A stretch of DNA of 59,901 nt from Verrucomicrobiota bacterium (GTDB lineage Bacteria > Verrucomicrobiota > Verrucomicrobiia > Opitutales > Seribacteraceae): assembly GCA_028343845.1 (NCBI GenBank), contig JAOLZO010000013.1:1-59901 (forward strand), written 5' to 3'. A program made the translations under genes and the position numbers. Under the pieces are notes generated by a model. It saw only the letters and a program-made list of their open reading frames with translations, was not told the DNA's origin and ran no database searches. The stretch's first letter is position 1; each line of letters starts with the position of its first letter. Positions 44,691-53,848 of the stretch are shown one piece after another.

Positions 44691-45886
44691 TTGCTTTGCT
44701 TGGATTGGAGGGATGACAAAACGTCCTCCGTTATTTTCAAGGCTTGTTCGATTTCGTTGACTCTTACGTTCAAGGGTGGAAGAAAGCGAATCGAGTTCCC
44801 TCCTGCACCCACGACCAACAAGCCGTTTTCCCGTAAGGACCCGATCAATTCGGCTGGATCCTTCTTCATTGCCACAGCGAGCATGAGCCCGCGTCCCCTT
44901 ACTTCTTCGAGAAGGTCTGGGAAAAGCCCGGTCAACCGGGTTAGCCCATCCCTCAAGACGAGGCCGTTTTCCTTGGCTGCCAGGACAAGACCCTCGTTTT
45001 CAATGACGTCGAGTACCGCATGAGCCGCAGCGCAAGCCATGGGAGAACCCCCAAAGGTGGTTCCGTGGCTTCCGGGTTTGAAAACCTCGCCCCATTGTTC
45101 GCTGATCCAAAATGCTCCGATGGGGAAACCGCCGCCCAATCCCTTGGCCAAGGCCACTGCATCCGGGCAGACACCGGCTTTCTGGTAACCGAGGAAGTCC
45201 CCGGTACGCCCGATCCCGGACTGAACCTCGTCGAACATGAGCAGAGCTTTCCTTTCCCGGCAGAGCTTTTCCAAACCTTGAAGGAAAGGATCATCAGCCT
45301 CATGGATACCCCCTTCACCTTGAATCGATTCGACCAAAACAGCGACCGTTTCGTCATCCAATTTGCGGTCGAAAGAATCGAGGTCATTAAGGGGCGCAAA
45401 CTCGAAACCGTCCAGCAGAGGCTCGAATCCTTGCCGGTATTTTTGCGAAGCGGTAGCCGAAAGAGCCCCCATGGTTCTCCCATGAAAACCGTTGTCCGCA
45501 ACTAGAATCTTGTGCTTGCCTTGAAAATTCGGATTCTCGGAAGCAAGTCGGGCAAACTTGATCAATCCTTCGTTTGCCTCTGCTCCACTGTTGCAAAAGA
45601 GCATTTTCCCCGGCCCGATGGCAGTGGTTAATCTTTTGGCCAAACGGACTTGTTCGGGTATCGAATAAAGGTTTGAGCAATGAACGAGACTTTGCGCTTG
45701 GCGACTGACTTTTTCGGTCCATTGGGGGTGGCAGTGCCCGATGTTCGTAACCGCTATCCCACTGGTGAAATCGAGGAATTCTCTTTCCTCGGAATCCCAA
45801 AGCCTCGTCCCTTCACCACGCACGATCTCAAGAACCGGACTGGCATAATTGCCGAGCAAGAATTTCTTATGGTCGGGCGAAATCAT
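44687..45886 (-). CDS. argD: Acetylornithine aminotransferase
   Basis: 399 residues, a class-III PLP aminotransferase. The cofactor lysine is in VALAKGLGGGFPIGA, with the preceding LMFDEVQSGIGRTG block. It acts between argC and argJ products in the pathway. It may also serve lysine synthesis as in other bacteria. Overlaps argF by 4 bases. Confidence 0.94.
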   Translation of the reverse strand: MISPDHKKFLLGNYASPVLEIVRGEGTRLWDSEEREFLDFTSGIAVTNIGHCHPQWTEKVSRQAQSLVHCSNLYSIPEQVRLAKRLTTAIGPGKMLFCNSGAEANEGLIKFARLASENPNFQGKHKILVADNGFHGRTMGALSATASQKYRQGFEPLLDGFEFAPLNDLDSFDRKLDDETVAVLVESIQGEGGIHEADDPFLQGLEKLCRERKALLMFDEVQSGIGRTGDFLGYQKAGVCPDAVALAKGLGGGFPIGAFWISEQWGEVFKPGSHGTTFGGSPMACAAAHAVLDVIENEGLVLAAKENGLVLRDGLTRLTGLFPDLLEEVRGRGLMLAVAMKKDPAELIGSLRENGLLVVGAGGNSIRFLPPLNVRVNEIEQALKITEDVLSSLQSKQSK

Positions 45887-45892
45887 CGGAGG

Positions 45893-46762
45893 TCAATTGT
45901 GCACGATTTCCGTTCCGATTCCTTCGTCCGTGAATATCTCGAGCAAGATGCTGTGAGGCAACCGGCCATCTATGAAGTGAACCCGGTTTACACCCGAGCT
46001 AAGGGCATCCACGGCACTGTTTACCTTGGGGAGCATGCCTTTGGAAATGACGCCTTCCTCCTTGAGGGGATCAACTTGGTGGACAGGCAGGCTCGAAAGG
46101 AGACTTGCCGGGTCTTCCGGATTCCTCAAAAGCCCGGGGACGTCAGAAAGGTAAACCAACCTTCTGGCCTTCAGCGCTATGGCGATTTTAGCGGCCGCCG
46201 TATCGGCGTTGACGTTGTAGCACTGGCCGCCTTCATCCGATGCGGTGGAGGATAATATCGGCATGAGCCCTTGGTTCAGGGCTTCTTCAATGGACTCCGT
46301 GCGGACGGAATTGATTTCCCCGACAAACCCAAGGTCTGGTTCGTTGATCAGCTTTTGGCAGGCAAGAACTTCCTTTCCCGGGATTCGTTTGACTCCGCAT
46401 TCGTGAGACGAAACGAAAGAAGCGACCTCTTCATTCACTTGCCCATTAAGGATCTCGTCTACCACTTGAATTGTTTCGTGATCCGTCACCCGCAATCCGT
46501 CTACGAAATTGGCTTCGATCCCTTTTTGGGCAAGGCTCCGGGTCACGGCTTTGCCTCCTCCGTGAACCACAACCACCTTAATTCCCACGAAATTGAGAAA
46601 AACCAAGTCACGCGCCACTCCGGAACGAACGGCAGGGTCGGGGGAATCCATGAAGCTTCCGCCGTACTTGACCACGAAAACAGAGCCCCGAAAGCGCCTC
46701 ACGTAGGGGAGGGCCTCCACTAGGATGCTTGCCTTCCTTTTGCTTTCCTCTACCTGAAGCAT
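45893..46762 (-). CDS. argB: Acetylglutamate kinase
   Basis: 289 residues. The amino-acid-kinase motifs are FVVKYGGSFMDS and KVVVVHGGGKAV, with NADTAAAKIAIALKARRLVYLSDVPG near the nucleotide site. N-terminal residues EALPYVRRFRG may support the arginine-sensitive hexameric form. Adjacent to argJ by 1 bp and argD by 6 bp. Confidence 0.96.
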   Translation of the reverse strand: MLQVEESKRKASILVEALPYVRRFRGSVFVVKYGGSFMDSPDPAVRSGVARDLVFLNFVGIKVVVVHGGGKAVTRSLAQKGIEANFVDGLRVTDHETIQVVDEILNGQVNEEVASFVSSHECGVKRIPGKEVLACQKLINEPDLGFVGEINSVRTESIEEALNQGLMPILSSTASDEGGQCYNVNADTAAAKIAIALKARRLVYLSDVPGLLRNPEDPASLLSSLPVHQVDPLKEEGVISKGMLPKVNSAVDALSSGVNRVHFIDGRLPHSILLEIFTDEGIGTEIVHN

Positions 46763-46763
46763 T

Positions 46764-47984
46764 TTATTCGCTCTTGTTGAAGTTGACGTACTCCTCGCTC
46801 AAGTCGTTGGACCAAATTTCACTCTCACCGTTTCCCAGGTTCAGATCGAGGCTAATGGAAAAGTCTTTGGCCGAGACAACGTTCTTCCACCTGTCTTTGT
46901 TTTCCTGAACGGGTTCTCCCTTGCTCAAGGCAGGAACGTCATCGTAATGCATGTCCAGACGATTTATGTCCAGACCGACCCGGGCGTAGCCGGCGGCGTC
47001 CACGATTCTTCCCCAGTTCGGATCGGAGCCAAACCAGGATGTTTTGACGAGCAGGGAGTTTGCAACGCAACGCGCCACTTTCTCGGCTGATTGGTCATCG
47101 GGAGCTCCCTTGACCTTAACCCGTACGAATTTAGTGACTTTTTCACCATCGCTTACGCACTTCCGGGCCAAGCAGGAGCAAACCGCTTCGACCGCCTGGG
47201 TGAAACGATTCGTAACGGAACCGGATTCCTTTTCCAGTTTGACCCCGGAATTTCCATTGGCCAGGAAGAGAACCGAATCATTGGTGCTCATGTCTCCGTC
47301 TATGGTGATCCGGTTGAACGAGCGGTTGACCGCCTGCTCGAGAACCCCTTGAAGATAAGAGTTTGATGCGTTTGCATCCGTTGTCAGGAATGCGAGCATG
47401 GTAGCCATGTTCGGTTCGATCATGCCGGCTCCCTTTACGACGCCGCCAACCGTCACCTCACCCGTTGGGGTTTCGAATTTCGCAGAGCATGATTTGGTGC
47501 AAGTATCCGAAGTGAGGATTGCTTCCTGAAAGGCTCTCGCTCCATCGAGTTCTTGACGGACGTCCTCCGTGGCATCCCGGATGCCGATGGTTATTCTGCT
47601 CATCGGCAAAGGAACGCCTATCCGTCCTGTCGAGCAGACAAGGATTTCCTTGGAATGGAGATTCAGTTGGCGGGCGACTTCTGATGCCATCTTGGTGGAA
47701 TCGGAATATCCCTGATCTCCTGTGCATGCATTTGCATTTCCGCTGTTTGCCACAATTCCATGAAACTTTGCGGACTGATCGGCAAGAAGTTCTTGCGAGT
47801 ATGTGACGGGCGCGGCCTTGACGTCATTGGTCGTGAAAACTCCCGCTGCCGAGCAGGGCTTCTTGGAGTAGACGATTCCAAGGTCGAGCTTGCCATCTTT
47901 CTTTTCCTTTACGTCGCAATGTACACCTGAGCAAAAGAAGCCCCTCGGTTCGGTCAATCCGTCTCCGTTCTCGAAGAACTTCAC
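46764..47984 (-). CDS. argJ: Glutamate N-acetyltransferase / ornithine acetyltransferase
   Basis: 406 residues. The self-cleavage site is at Thr195 in MIEPNMATMLAFL. It recycles the acetyl group from acetylornithine to glutamate, and bifunctional types also make acetylglutamate. No separate argA or argE is seen here, which fits a cyclic pathway. Overlaps argC by 4 bases. Confidence 0.96.
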   Translation of the reverse strand: MKFFENGDGLTEPRGFFCSGVHCDVKEKKDGKLDLGIVYSKKPCSAAGVFTTNDVKAAPVTYSQELLADQSAKFHGIVANSGNANACTGDQGYSDSTKMASEVARQLNLHSKEILVCSTGRIGVPLPMSRITIGIRDATEDVRQELDGARAFQEAILTSDTCTKSCSAKFETPTGEVTVGGVVKGAGMIEPNMATMLAFLTTDANASNSYLQGVLEQAVNRSFNRITIDGDMSTNDSVLFLANGNSGVKLEKESGSVTNRFTQAVEAVCSCLARKCVSDGEKVTKFVRVKVKGAPDDQSAEKVARCVANSLLVKTSWFGSDPNWGRIVDAAGYARVGLDINRLDMHYDDVPALSKGEPVQENKDRWKNVVSAKDFSISLDLNLGNGESEIWSNDLSEEYVNFNKSE

Positions 47985-49006
47985 TTCAGGCCCTCGCTTT
48001 CGTCATATCCCTGACAGACGTTCATGGCTTGAATGGCCTGTCCTCCCGCTCCCTTGATGAGGTTGTCTTCCGCTGAGCAGAGCACGTATTTTCCGGTCCG
48101 CGGATCAGCATGAACCGAGAGGTCGATCCGGTTGGTTCCAACGACGTGGGAGACGTCCGGGCACTCTCCTTCCGGCAGGAGGTTTACGAACGAACGATTT
48201 CCGTATATCGCGTTCCAGCAGTCCACAACCTTTTTCCTGTCGGGTTCGCCCTCCGCCTGGACGGAAATGGTTGTGCAAATCCCCCGGTTCATGGGAGCAA
48301 GGTGTGGTTGGAAGGAAATCACGACCTCGCTTGAGGAAAAATGAGAAAGTTGCTCTTCGATTTCCGAGAGATGCCGGTGCTTGGGCAAACCGTAGGCCCC
48401 GGCGCTTTCGTTTCTTTCGCAATAGAGAAGCTTCTCGGATGCATTTCTGCCCGCTCCGCTAATGCCACTCATGCTGTTCGCGACGACACCCTCCTCTCGT
48501 ATGATATTCGCACGAAGCAAGGGGACCAGAGGAATCAGTATACTGGTAGGGTAACACCCGGGGGATGCAATCAAGGGGGAGTTGTCCCAAGAAAGCTCAT
48601 GCAATTCGGGCAAACCGTAGGATGCTCTTTTTAACCACTCGGGCGCCGAGTGGGGTTGACCGTAGAATTCCTCGTAGGTTTCCGGGCAATTGAGTCGAAA
48701 GTCAGCGGACAGATCGATTACTTTCTTTCCAGCGGCAAGAAGGGGTACGGCGAATTCGGCAGCCGCTCCGTGGGGCAGGGCGAGAAAAAAAAGCTCGGAG
48801 TCGTCCTCCTGCAGGTTTTCGATCGAAGGATTGGAAAAGGAAAGAGCGCATCCTCTTCCCCGAATCTTGGGTATGCAGTCTTCCACTGCTTTCCCGTTCA
48901 GGGAACGGGAAGTTACTGTCTTAAGGGTGCATCGCGGATGATCAAGGAGAAGAGACACGAGCTCTCTTCCCGAATATCCGGAAGCACCGACTATACAAAT
49001 TTTCAT
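47981..49006 (-). CDS. argC: N-acetyl-gamma-glutamyl-phosphate reductase
   Basis: 341 residues. The NADP-binding start is ICIVGASGYSGRELVSLL, and the catalytic cysteine is in SPGCYPTSI. First gene of the arginine operon (C-J-B-D-F-G). It starts only 27 bp past the rpsI terminator, so any dedicated promoter must overlap that hairpin or lie in rpsI. Confidence 0.97.
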   Translation of the reverse strand: MKICIVGASGYSGRELVSLLLDHPRCTLKTVTSRSLNGKAVEDCIPKIRGRGCALSFSNPSIENLQEDDSELFFLALPHGAAAEFAVPLLAAGKKVIDLSADFRLNCPETYEEFYGQPHSAPEWLKRASYGLPELHELSWDNSPLIASPGCYPTSILIPLVPLLRANIIREEGVVANSMSGISGAGRNASEKLLYCERNESAGAYGLPKHRHLSEIEEQLSHFSSSEVVISFQPHLAPMNRGICTTISVQAEGEPDRKKVVDCWNAIYGNRSFVNLLPEGECPDVSHVVGTNRIDLSVHADPRTGKYVLCSAEDNLIKGAGGQAIQAMNVCQGYDESEGLK

Positions 49007-49032
49007 CGATTTGAGCTGTTGTTGGTTATCTT

Positions 49033-49072
49033 AAAACAAACAGACCCCCCGGAGGGAAAATTCCGAGGGGTC
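49033..49072 (-). terminator. Rho-independent-like terminator of rplM-rpsI
   Basis: On the minus strand an 11-bp stem (GACCCCTCGGA with TCCGGGGGGTC, one wobble) encloses an 8-base loop and is followed by CTGTTTGTTTT. It lies 25 bp past the rpsI stop and directly ahead of argC. Confidence 0.8.
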
Positions 49073-49097
49073 TTTGAGTAAAGTTTCTTCTAATCGT

Positions 49098-49502
49098 TTA
49101 TCGTTTCGAGAATTGGAATCTTTTTCTGGCCCCTGGTTGACCGGTTTTCTTTCTTTCGATCTTACGAGGGTCTCGTCGCAAGTGCCCGGCCCGTTTCAAT
49201 GGGATTCTAAGCTCTGCGTCCATTTTTTCCAATGCTCTTGAAAGACCGTGCCTAATGGCTCCTGATTGTCCCGTTCCACCACCGCCGGAAACGTTAACGG
49301 ATACGTCCACGCTCGTGGTCTTCTCAACTGTTATCAATGGGGAGAGTGCAGCCTTGCGCTGTTGCTCGGTCCTGCAGTAATCCATGAGTTCGCGGCCGTT
49401 GATGAAATATTTGCCGGTACCTTCCTTGATTCTGACACGAGCCGTACTAGTCTTTCTGCGGCCCGTTCCGATAAATTCAGTCGTATTTGATTTTGCGCTC
49501 AT
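49098..49502 (-). CDS. rpsI: 30S ribosomal protein S9
   Basis: 134 residues. The start EFIGTGRRKTSTARVRIKEG, the core GGGTGQSGAIRHGLSRAL and the basic tail ending in RFQFSKR are all S9. The C-terminal KR reaches the P-site tRNA. It follows rplM by 15 bp, the usual gene pair. Confidence 0.98.
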   Translation of the reverse strand: MSAKSNTTEFIGTGRRKTSTARVRIKEGTGKYFINGRELMDYCRTEQQRKAALSPLITVEKTTSVDVSVNVSGGGGTGQSGAIRHGLSRALEKMDAELRIPLKRAGHLRRDPRKIERKKTGQPGARKRFQFSKR

Positions 49503-49517
49503 TGTTATGAAATTCTA

Positions 49518-49943
49518 CTAAGTGAGGGGGGTGGGTTCCTGAGCTTCGTGAGGATGTTCGGGGCCACGGTAAACCTTCAGTTTCTTCAGCATGGCCTGAG
49601 CGAGCTTGTTTTTAGGGAGCATACCCTTTACCGCATGGGTAATGATGAACTCAGGGCGCTTTTCGCGAAAGTGGGAAACCCCCCTGTATTTCTCCCCGCC
49701 CATATAACCGCTGTAAAACATGTATTTCTTTTGCTCGTCCTTTGCGCCGGTCAATTTGATCTTCTCGGCGTTGGTAACGATGACGTAATCACCCGTGTCA
49801 ACGTGCGGCGTGTAGATCGGTTTGTTTCTGCCGCGCAGGGCGTTGGCAATGGTCACGGCCAACCTTCCGAGTATCTGGTCGGTTGCGTCGACGATCTTCC
49901 AATCGTGGGTGGCGGTTTCTGGTCTAGCTAAGGTAGTCTTCAT
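49518..49943 (-). CDS. rplM: 50S ribosomal protein L13
   Basis: 141 residues. The opening [25 protein letters not shown] matches L13 (split over the N-terminal helix), with [21 protein letters not shown] in the middle. Early-assembly protein of the large subunit. A slightly acidic/proline tail (EAQEPTPLT) ends it. Confidence 0.98.
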   Translation of the reverse strand: MKTTLARPETATHDWKIVDATDQILGRLAVTIANALRGRNKPIYTPHVDTGDYVIVTNAEKIKLTGAKDEQKKYMFYSGYMGGEKYRGVSHFREKRPEFIITHAVKGMLPKNKLAQAMLKKLKVYRGPEHPHEAQEPTPLT

Positions 49944-50029
49944 CTGAGAAAGTAGAGAAAAGGTTCAAAATGAACGAAATGCAACCGTTCGTCAACCGAA
50001 CAATTGCAAAGATTGGGAGTTTGGAGATC

Positions 50030-50428
50030 CTAGAATTGGCCCGTGCCCAAGTCGGTCAGCGTTTGGTCGTAAAACTTCCGGCCGTAACCCATCACTCGAT
50101 CCGTGTTATCGAAGACGACGGGCATGTACCTCTGCTCGATATCCTTGTCTGCCAAGGTTCCGACCGTTCCTCCCTTGCGGATCTTGTAAAACCAAACGCT
50201 TCCCCAATCATATCCTTCGACGTAATTGGCAATGCCGGAGAGTTCGAAAACTTGCCCCTTGGTCATTCCGACGGCTAGTCCCATCAAGTTTTCAATGTTC
50301 TCCTTGATCTCTCCGTCGTCCTTAGCGAACGGGTTTCCTCCTCCTCCGCGCGTGCAACTGCAAAAGGTTAGCAAAGCTACGGAAAAGAGTATGGAAAGTA
50401 AGGATGACTTGGAGTAAATTGCTCTCAT
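50030..50428 (-). CDS. Small lipoprotein, BamE/DUF3192-like
   Basis: 132 residues. The signal peptide ends in a Cys-rich lipobox (LLTFCSC). The mature part has the pattern LAVGMTKGQVFELSGIANYVEGYDWG followed by a late strand VVFDNTDRVMGYGRKFY, recalling the BamE-like fold. Outer-membrane assembly is one possible role. Similarity is by pattern only, so the family call is tentative. Confidence 0.65.
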   Translation of the reverse strand: MRAIYSKSSLLSILFSVALLTFCSCTRGGGGNPFAKDDGEIKENIENLMGLAVGMTKGQVFELSGIANYVEGYDWGSVWFYKIRKGGTVGTLADKDIEQRYMPVVFDNTDRVMGYGRKFYDQTLTDLGTGQF

Positions 50429-50523
50429 AGTTAACTTTTATTCATGCTTTTTAAAATTTCGCAATATCAATTTTCCCTAAGATAAAAGGGAAAAATCATG
50501 AGTTGAAACCCCAAGCCTGTGAT

Positions 50524-52386
50524 CTAGGATGCGGTGGGGGCGAGTTTTTCCAATGCCTTGTAGCTGCGAGCGATCATTTCTCTCGGGTCATCAAGAAGGT
50601 TGGCGGAGGCCATTGCGTTGTCCAGTAACTGGTCGGCGACCAAAGATGCCGTTTCCTCGTCCGTATCCCGAATTTCGTACAAGCCTCTGATAATCGTATG
50701 TTTCGGGTTGATTTGCAGTTTAACCTCGGGCGCTGGCATGTTTTCGCCCATCCCCTGCATCATTTTCATCATCCTCCGTGCGGATGCCCCTCCCGGACCA
50801 TCTCCTCCTACAATGCAAACCGGACTGTCGATGAGCCTTTCACCCGTCTCGACTCCGGACACTTTGTCCCCGAGTTTATCCTTGAGCCACTCGCACAAGC
50901 TCTTGGTCTTCTCCTCGTCCAGTGAATCTGCGTCCTCATCCTGATCCAGCTTTTCGAGTTCGAAATCATCGGAGTCCGCTGAGACGATCTTCTTTTCCTT
51001 GTATTCATTGATGCTCTGCATCACGTATTCGTCCACGGGTTCGGTCAGCAGGAGCACCTCCAAACCCCGGGCGTGCATCGCCTCGAGGTAGGGACCTGCT
51101 TCAATCGATTCTCGGCTTTTCCCGAACAAAAACAAAATTTCCTTCTGATCCTTGGCCATCCGGTCCAGATAGGCATCGAGTCCGGTCAGTTTTCCGGGGT
51201 CGAGAGCCGTCGACTCGAAGAGCAAAAGTTTGGCCAGATCTTCCCGGTAGGTAAAGTCCGTGGCCGCGCCTTCCTTAATTAGAGTCCCGAACTCATTCCA
51301 AAATTCCAGGTAATTTTGCTCCTCCTTCTTTGCCTGCTCGTTGAGGAAACGGAGAAATCTTTTGGTGAGGACTTGGTTGAGCTTCCTTAGCAGTTCGCTG
51401 TCCTGCATCGTTTCCCTGGACACGTTCAAGGGCAAGTCCGAGCTGTCCACAACTCCCTTGAGAAAACGAAGCCATTCGGGGAAAAGGGCTTTGGGCTCGG
51501 CGTCGATCAGAACTTTTCTGCAATGAAGAGCGACCTTGTTTTCGTTCCGGAACATCCCCATCTTCTCCATGTTGCGCTTGGGGACGAAGAGGAGCGAATT
51601 GATCTCAAGAGGGGCATCCGCGCTGAAATGCATCCTCATGAGAGGGGCCTCGTAGTCGTTTGCCTGAAACTTATAAAACTCCTCGTATTCCTCGTCCGTG
51701 ACTTCGTTTTTCGAGCGCATCCATATGGCGTCAACCGTGTTGACTTTTTCTCCATTTACGGAAATCGGAAATTGCACGAAGGCCGAATATTTCTTGATTA
51801 CTTCCTTCATCCGGTCTTCCTTGGCGAATTCCGCAAAGTCATCCTTCAGTTTGATCACGATCTTGGTGCCCCTTCTTTGCCCGTCGCTCGATTCGATCGA
51901 ATAGGAACCGTCTCCGTCGCTCTCCCAGCATTGTCCATCCCCGTCGTTCTTCCAAGTGCGCGTGTAAGCCTGAACTTTTTCCGCAACCATGAACACGCTG
52001 TAAAAACCCACCCCGAACTTTCCAATCAAGGCCTCGTTTTTCTCACCGTCGGACTTGAGCGCCTCCATGAACTCCTTGGATCCCGAGTGCGCTATGGTTC
52101 CCAAGTTCTCCACCAGCTCGTCTTCGGTCATGCCAACTCCGAAGTCTTGGATGGTCAATTGATTTGCTGAATCGTCCGTCGTAACGTTGATTTCAAGTTC
52201 CAAGTTGTCGTCAAAGACCTCCTTCTCGGTAAGTTGTAACCTGCGTAACTTTTCCAAGGCATCCGATGCATTGGAGATCAATTCGCGAACGAAGATCTCC
52301 TTGTCCTTGTAAAGGGAGTTTACGACGATATCGAGCACCTGTCTGGTCTCGGCTTGAAATTCGTGGGTTTTTGGCTTCTTGCTCAT
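50524..52386 (-). CDS. htpG: Molecular chaperone HtpG (Hsp90)
   Basis: 620 residues from ATG 52386 (MSKKPKTHEFQAETRQ); the frame extends 16 residues upstream. The GHKL ATPase is clear: ELISNASDALEKLR, QDFGVGMTEDEL, GKFGVGFYSVFM. Middle and C-terminal dimerisation domains follow. It lies 75 bp downstream of a membrane J-domain protein gene on the same strand, so the two may share a transcript. Confidence 0.97.
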   Translation of the reverse strand: MSKKPKTHEFQAETRQVLDIVVNSLYKDKEIFVRELISNASDALEKLRRLQLTEKEVFDDNLELEINVTTDDSANQLTIQDFGVGMTEDELVENLGTIAHSGSKEFMEALKSDGEKNEALIGKFGVGFYSVFMVAEKVQAYTRTWKNDGDGQCWESDGDGSYSIESSDGQRRGTKIVIKLKDDFAEFAKEDRMKEVIKKYSAFVQFPISVNGEKVNTVDAIWMRSKNEVTDEEYEEFYKFQANDYEAPLMRMHFSADAPLEINSLLFVPKRNMEKMGMFRNENKVALHCRKVLIDAEPKALFPEWLRFLKGVVDSSDLPLNVSRETMQDSELLRKLNQVLTKRFLRFLNEQAKKEEQNYLEFWNEFGTLIKEGAATDFTYREDLAKLLLFESTALDPGKLTGLDAYLDRMAKDQKEILFLFGKSRESIEAGPYLEAMHARGLEVLLLTEPVDEYVMQSINEYKEKKIVSADSDDFELEKLDQDEDADSLDEEKTKSLCEWLKDKLGDKVSGVETGERLIDSPVCIVGGDGPGGASARRMMKMMQGMGENMPAPEVKLQINPKHTIIRGLYEIRDTDEETASLVADQLLDNAMASANLLDDPREMIARSYKALEKLAPTAS

Positions 52387-52461
52387 GGTTTTCGAAAAAA
52401 CCTTCCATTCTAAGAAGTTGGGGCTGATCAGCAAGCGCGAACTGGCTCCCCTTGCGGGGCA

Positions 52462-53109
52462 TTAATCGTCCGCTTCGAATTTCTTCCTGAAATATTCGTA
52501 TGCCTCGTTAATCTCCTTGGCCTTTTGCTCGGCCACCTCCCGGATTTCCGGCCCCAGGGCGCTTACCCGATCGGGGTGATATTGTGCGATGAGTTTTCGA
52601 TAGACCGCCTTGACCTTTTCTTCTTCAAATGGTTTTTCCACCCCAAGGGTTTCGGCAAAATGCAATTCCTCCTTGTCCGCATCGGATTCGTTTTTTACCG
52701 AAGCAAAGGAATCGTCAGTCTTTTCTTCGGTGCTTTCGTGTTCTTGCGTCTCCCTGTCCTTGTGGTCTCCGTCCACTTGCTCGGATTCCTTTTCTTCTTC
52801 TTCTTCCTCTTCCTCTTCCTCTTCCGGCAAAGGCTCATCTTGGGTTTTCATCTTGGCGGGACCTGCCTTTGCCCAAAAGCAATCCAATTTCCAAAGCATC
52901 AACCACGAGGAAACGAAAAAGAAAGCCCAACAGATTTTGGTGAGAATCGAAGTCACTTGATTCGGATCGGAAACCCCCAATGATCTCCAAATTGTCCAGG
53001 ATTGATATTGGGCCCGCAAGGATTGGCTGAAATATTCGGCCGTGATTACGGACAGAAGAAGTCCGAGGATTCCTCCGATCAGCAACCGTTGAATCCACTT
53101 GGATTTCAT
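52462..53109 (-). CDS. Membrane-anchored J-domain protein
   Basis: 215 residues. Two hydrophobic segments (about 8-26 and 54-75) are followed by a Glu-rich linker with an 11-residue Glu run (96-106) and a C-terminal J domain (about 151-212) with HPD at 178-180. J domains stimulate the ATPase of DnaK, and the J domain here should be cytoplasmic. A role in recruiting DnaK to the membrane, perhaps handing clients to HtpG next door, is inferred. Confidence 0.85.
   Translation of the reverse strand: MKSKWIQRLLIGGILGLLLSVITAEYFSQSLRAQYQSWTIWRSLGVSDPNQVTSILTKICWAFFFVSSWLMLWKLDCFWAKAGPAKMKTQDEPLPEEEEEEEEEEEKESEQVDGDHKDRETQEHESTEEKTDDSFASVKNESDADKEELHFAETLGVEKPFEEEKVKAVYRKLIAQYHPDRVSALGPEIREVAEQKAKEINEAYEYFRKKFEADD
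52792..52825. repeat. Trinucleotide run encoding poly-glutamate
   Basis: A run of TTC/CTC triplets (minus strand GAA/GAG) encodes consecutive Glu residues in the J-domain protein. It could vary in length by slippage. Confidence 0.8.
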
Positions 53110-53848
53110 TTGCTTAAGAGGGCAACTCCCCCGAGCAGGTTTTGTATAAATACAGCAATAACCCGCCCACGACGATCAGGATCCATTTTTTTGCCCGTTG
53201 CATGGTTGCATCCTGCCAAAGCCTGTTTGCATGTCAAATTTCAACGAACCAAGGGTCGTAGGGGCCACCAAGAATCAGATCGTCAGGATTTCTTATGCGA
53301 TTCAGACTTTTAGGCGAAACCTCGGAACAGGGGGGCTTGGCCGCGCACTGGACTTGGGAATGTTTGGGAGTGGGAGACCGATCGGTACCGAGCGACTTAT
53401 CCAACCGGCAACCCGGTGGTCGATCCGACCGGGACGGTACCCGGCATTGCCCGTGGTGCTCCACTGTCAGAAATACAACTGCGCAATTCTTGTTTATGTT
53501 ACAAAAAACGTAACGACATTATGCGCTTATTGCAACTTTTGTACCTAGGTTCAAAATTCCTTTGCCTTGTATTGTCTTGTAAGTTGTTGAATGGTAAGGC
53601 AACTCTGAATTCTTAATAGAATATGGCACGAGAAATGCCTAATGAGGTAATTATTAAGGCAGTTTTGGTCGCAAAAAGAACAAATTCCAATCATGAACAA
53701 ATTAATCAATGAGTTCGTAATCAAGTTACCTAAAGAAACAAAGGCATCCCGGGCTCTCGGAAGTCTTTTCTCCTCCCCTCTGCAACCACTCCTTTATGTG
53801 TTCGCGTATTGACTCATTCTGTTACTTGACTGCACAAGGGCGAACTGA
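53110..53848. other. 740-bp spacer with GC-rich hairpins and an AT-rich promoter-like half
   Basis: No convincing gene. The left part (53370-53445) is GC-rich and dense in small perfect hairpins: 53404-53417 (ACCGG/CCGGT), 53418-53430 (GGTCG/CGACC), 53429-53444 (CCGGG/CCCGG) and a palindrome at 53377-53386 (ACCGATCGGT). The right part (53490-53760) is AT-rich with an inverted repeat at 53609-53622 (ATTCT/AGAAT), and probably holds the promoter of the downstream operon. A structured RNA on either strand is possible; I could match none of the common ones (6S, RNase P RNA, tmRNA, 4.5S). Confidence 0.5.

Noticed and set aside
53198..53548. 116-codon plus-strand frame in the large spacer
   Set aside because: Composition is erratic (odd Cys, Trp, Arg content), no ribosome binding site and no family resemblance; the GC-rich hairpins explain the lack of stops.
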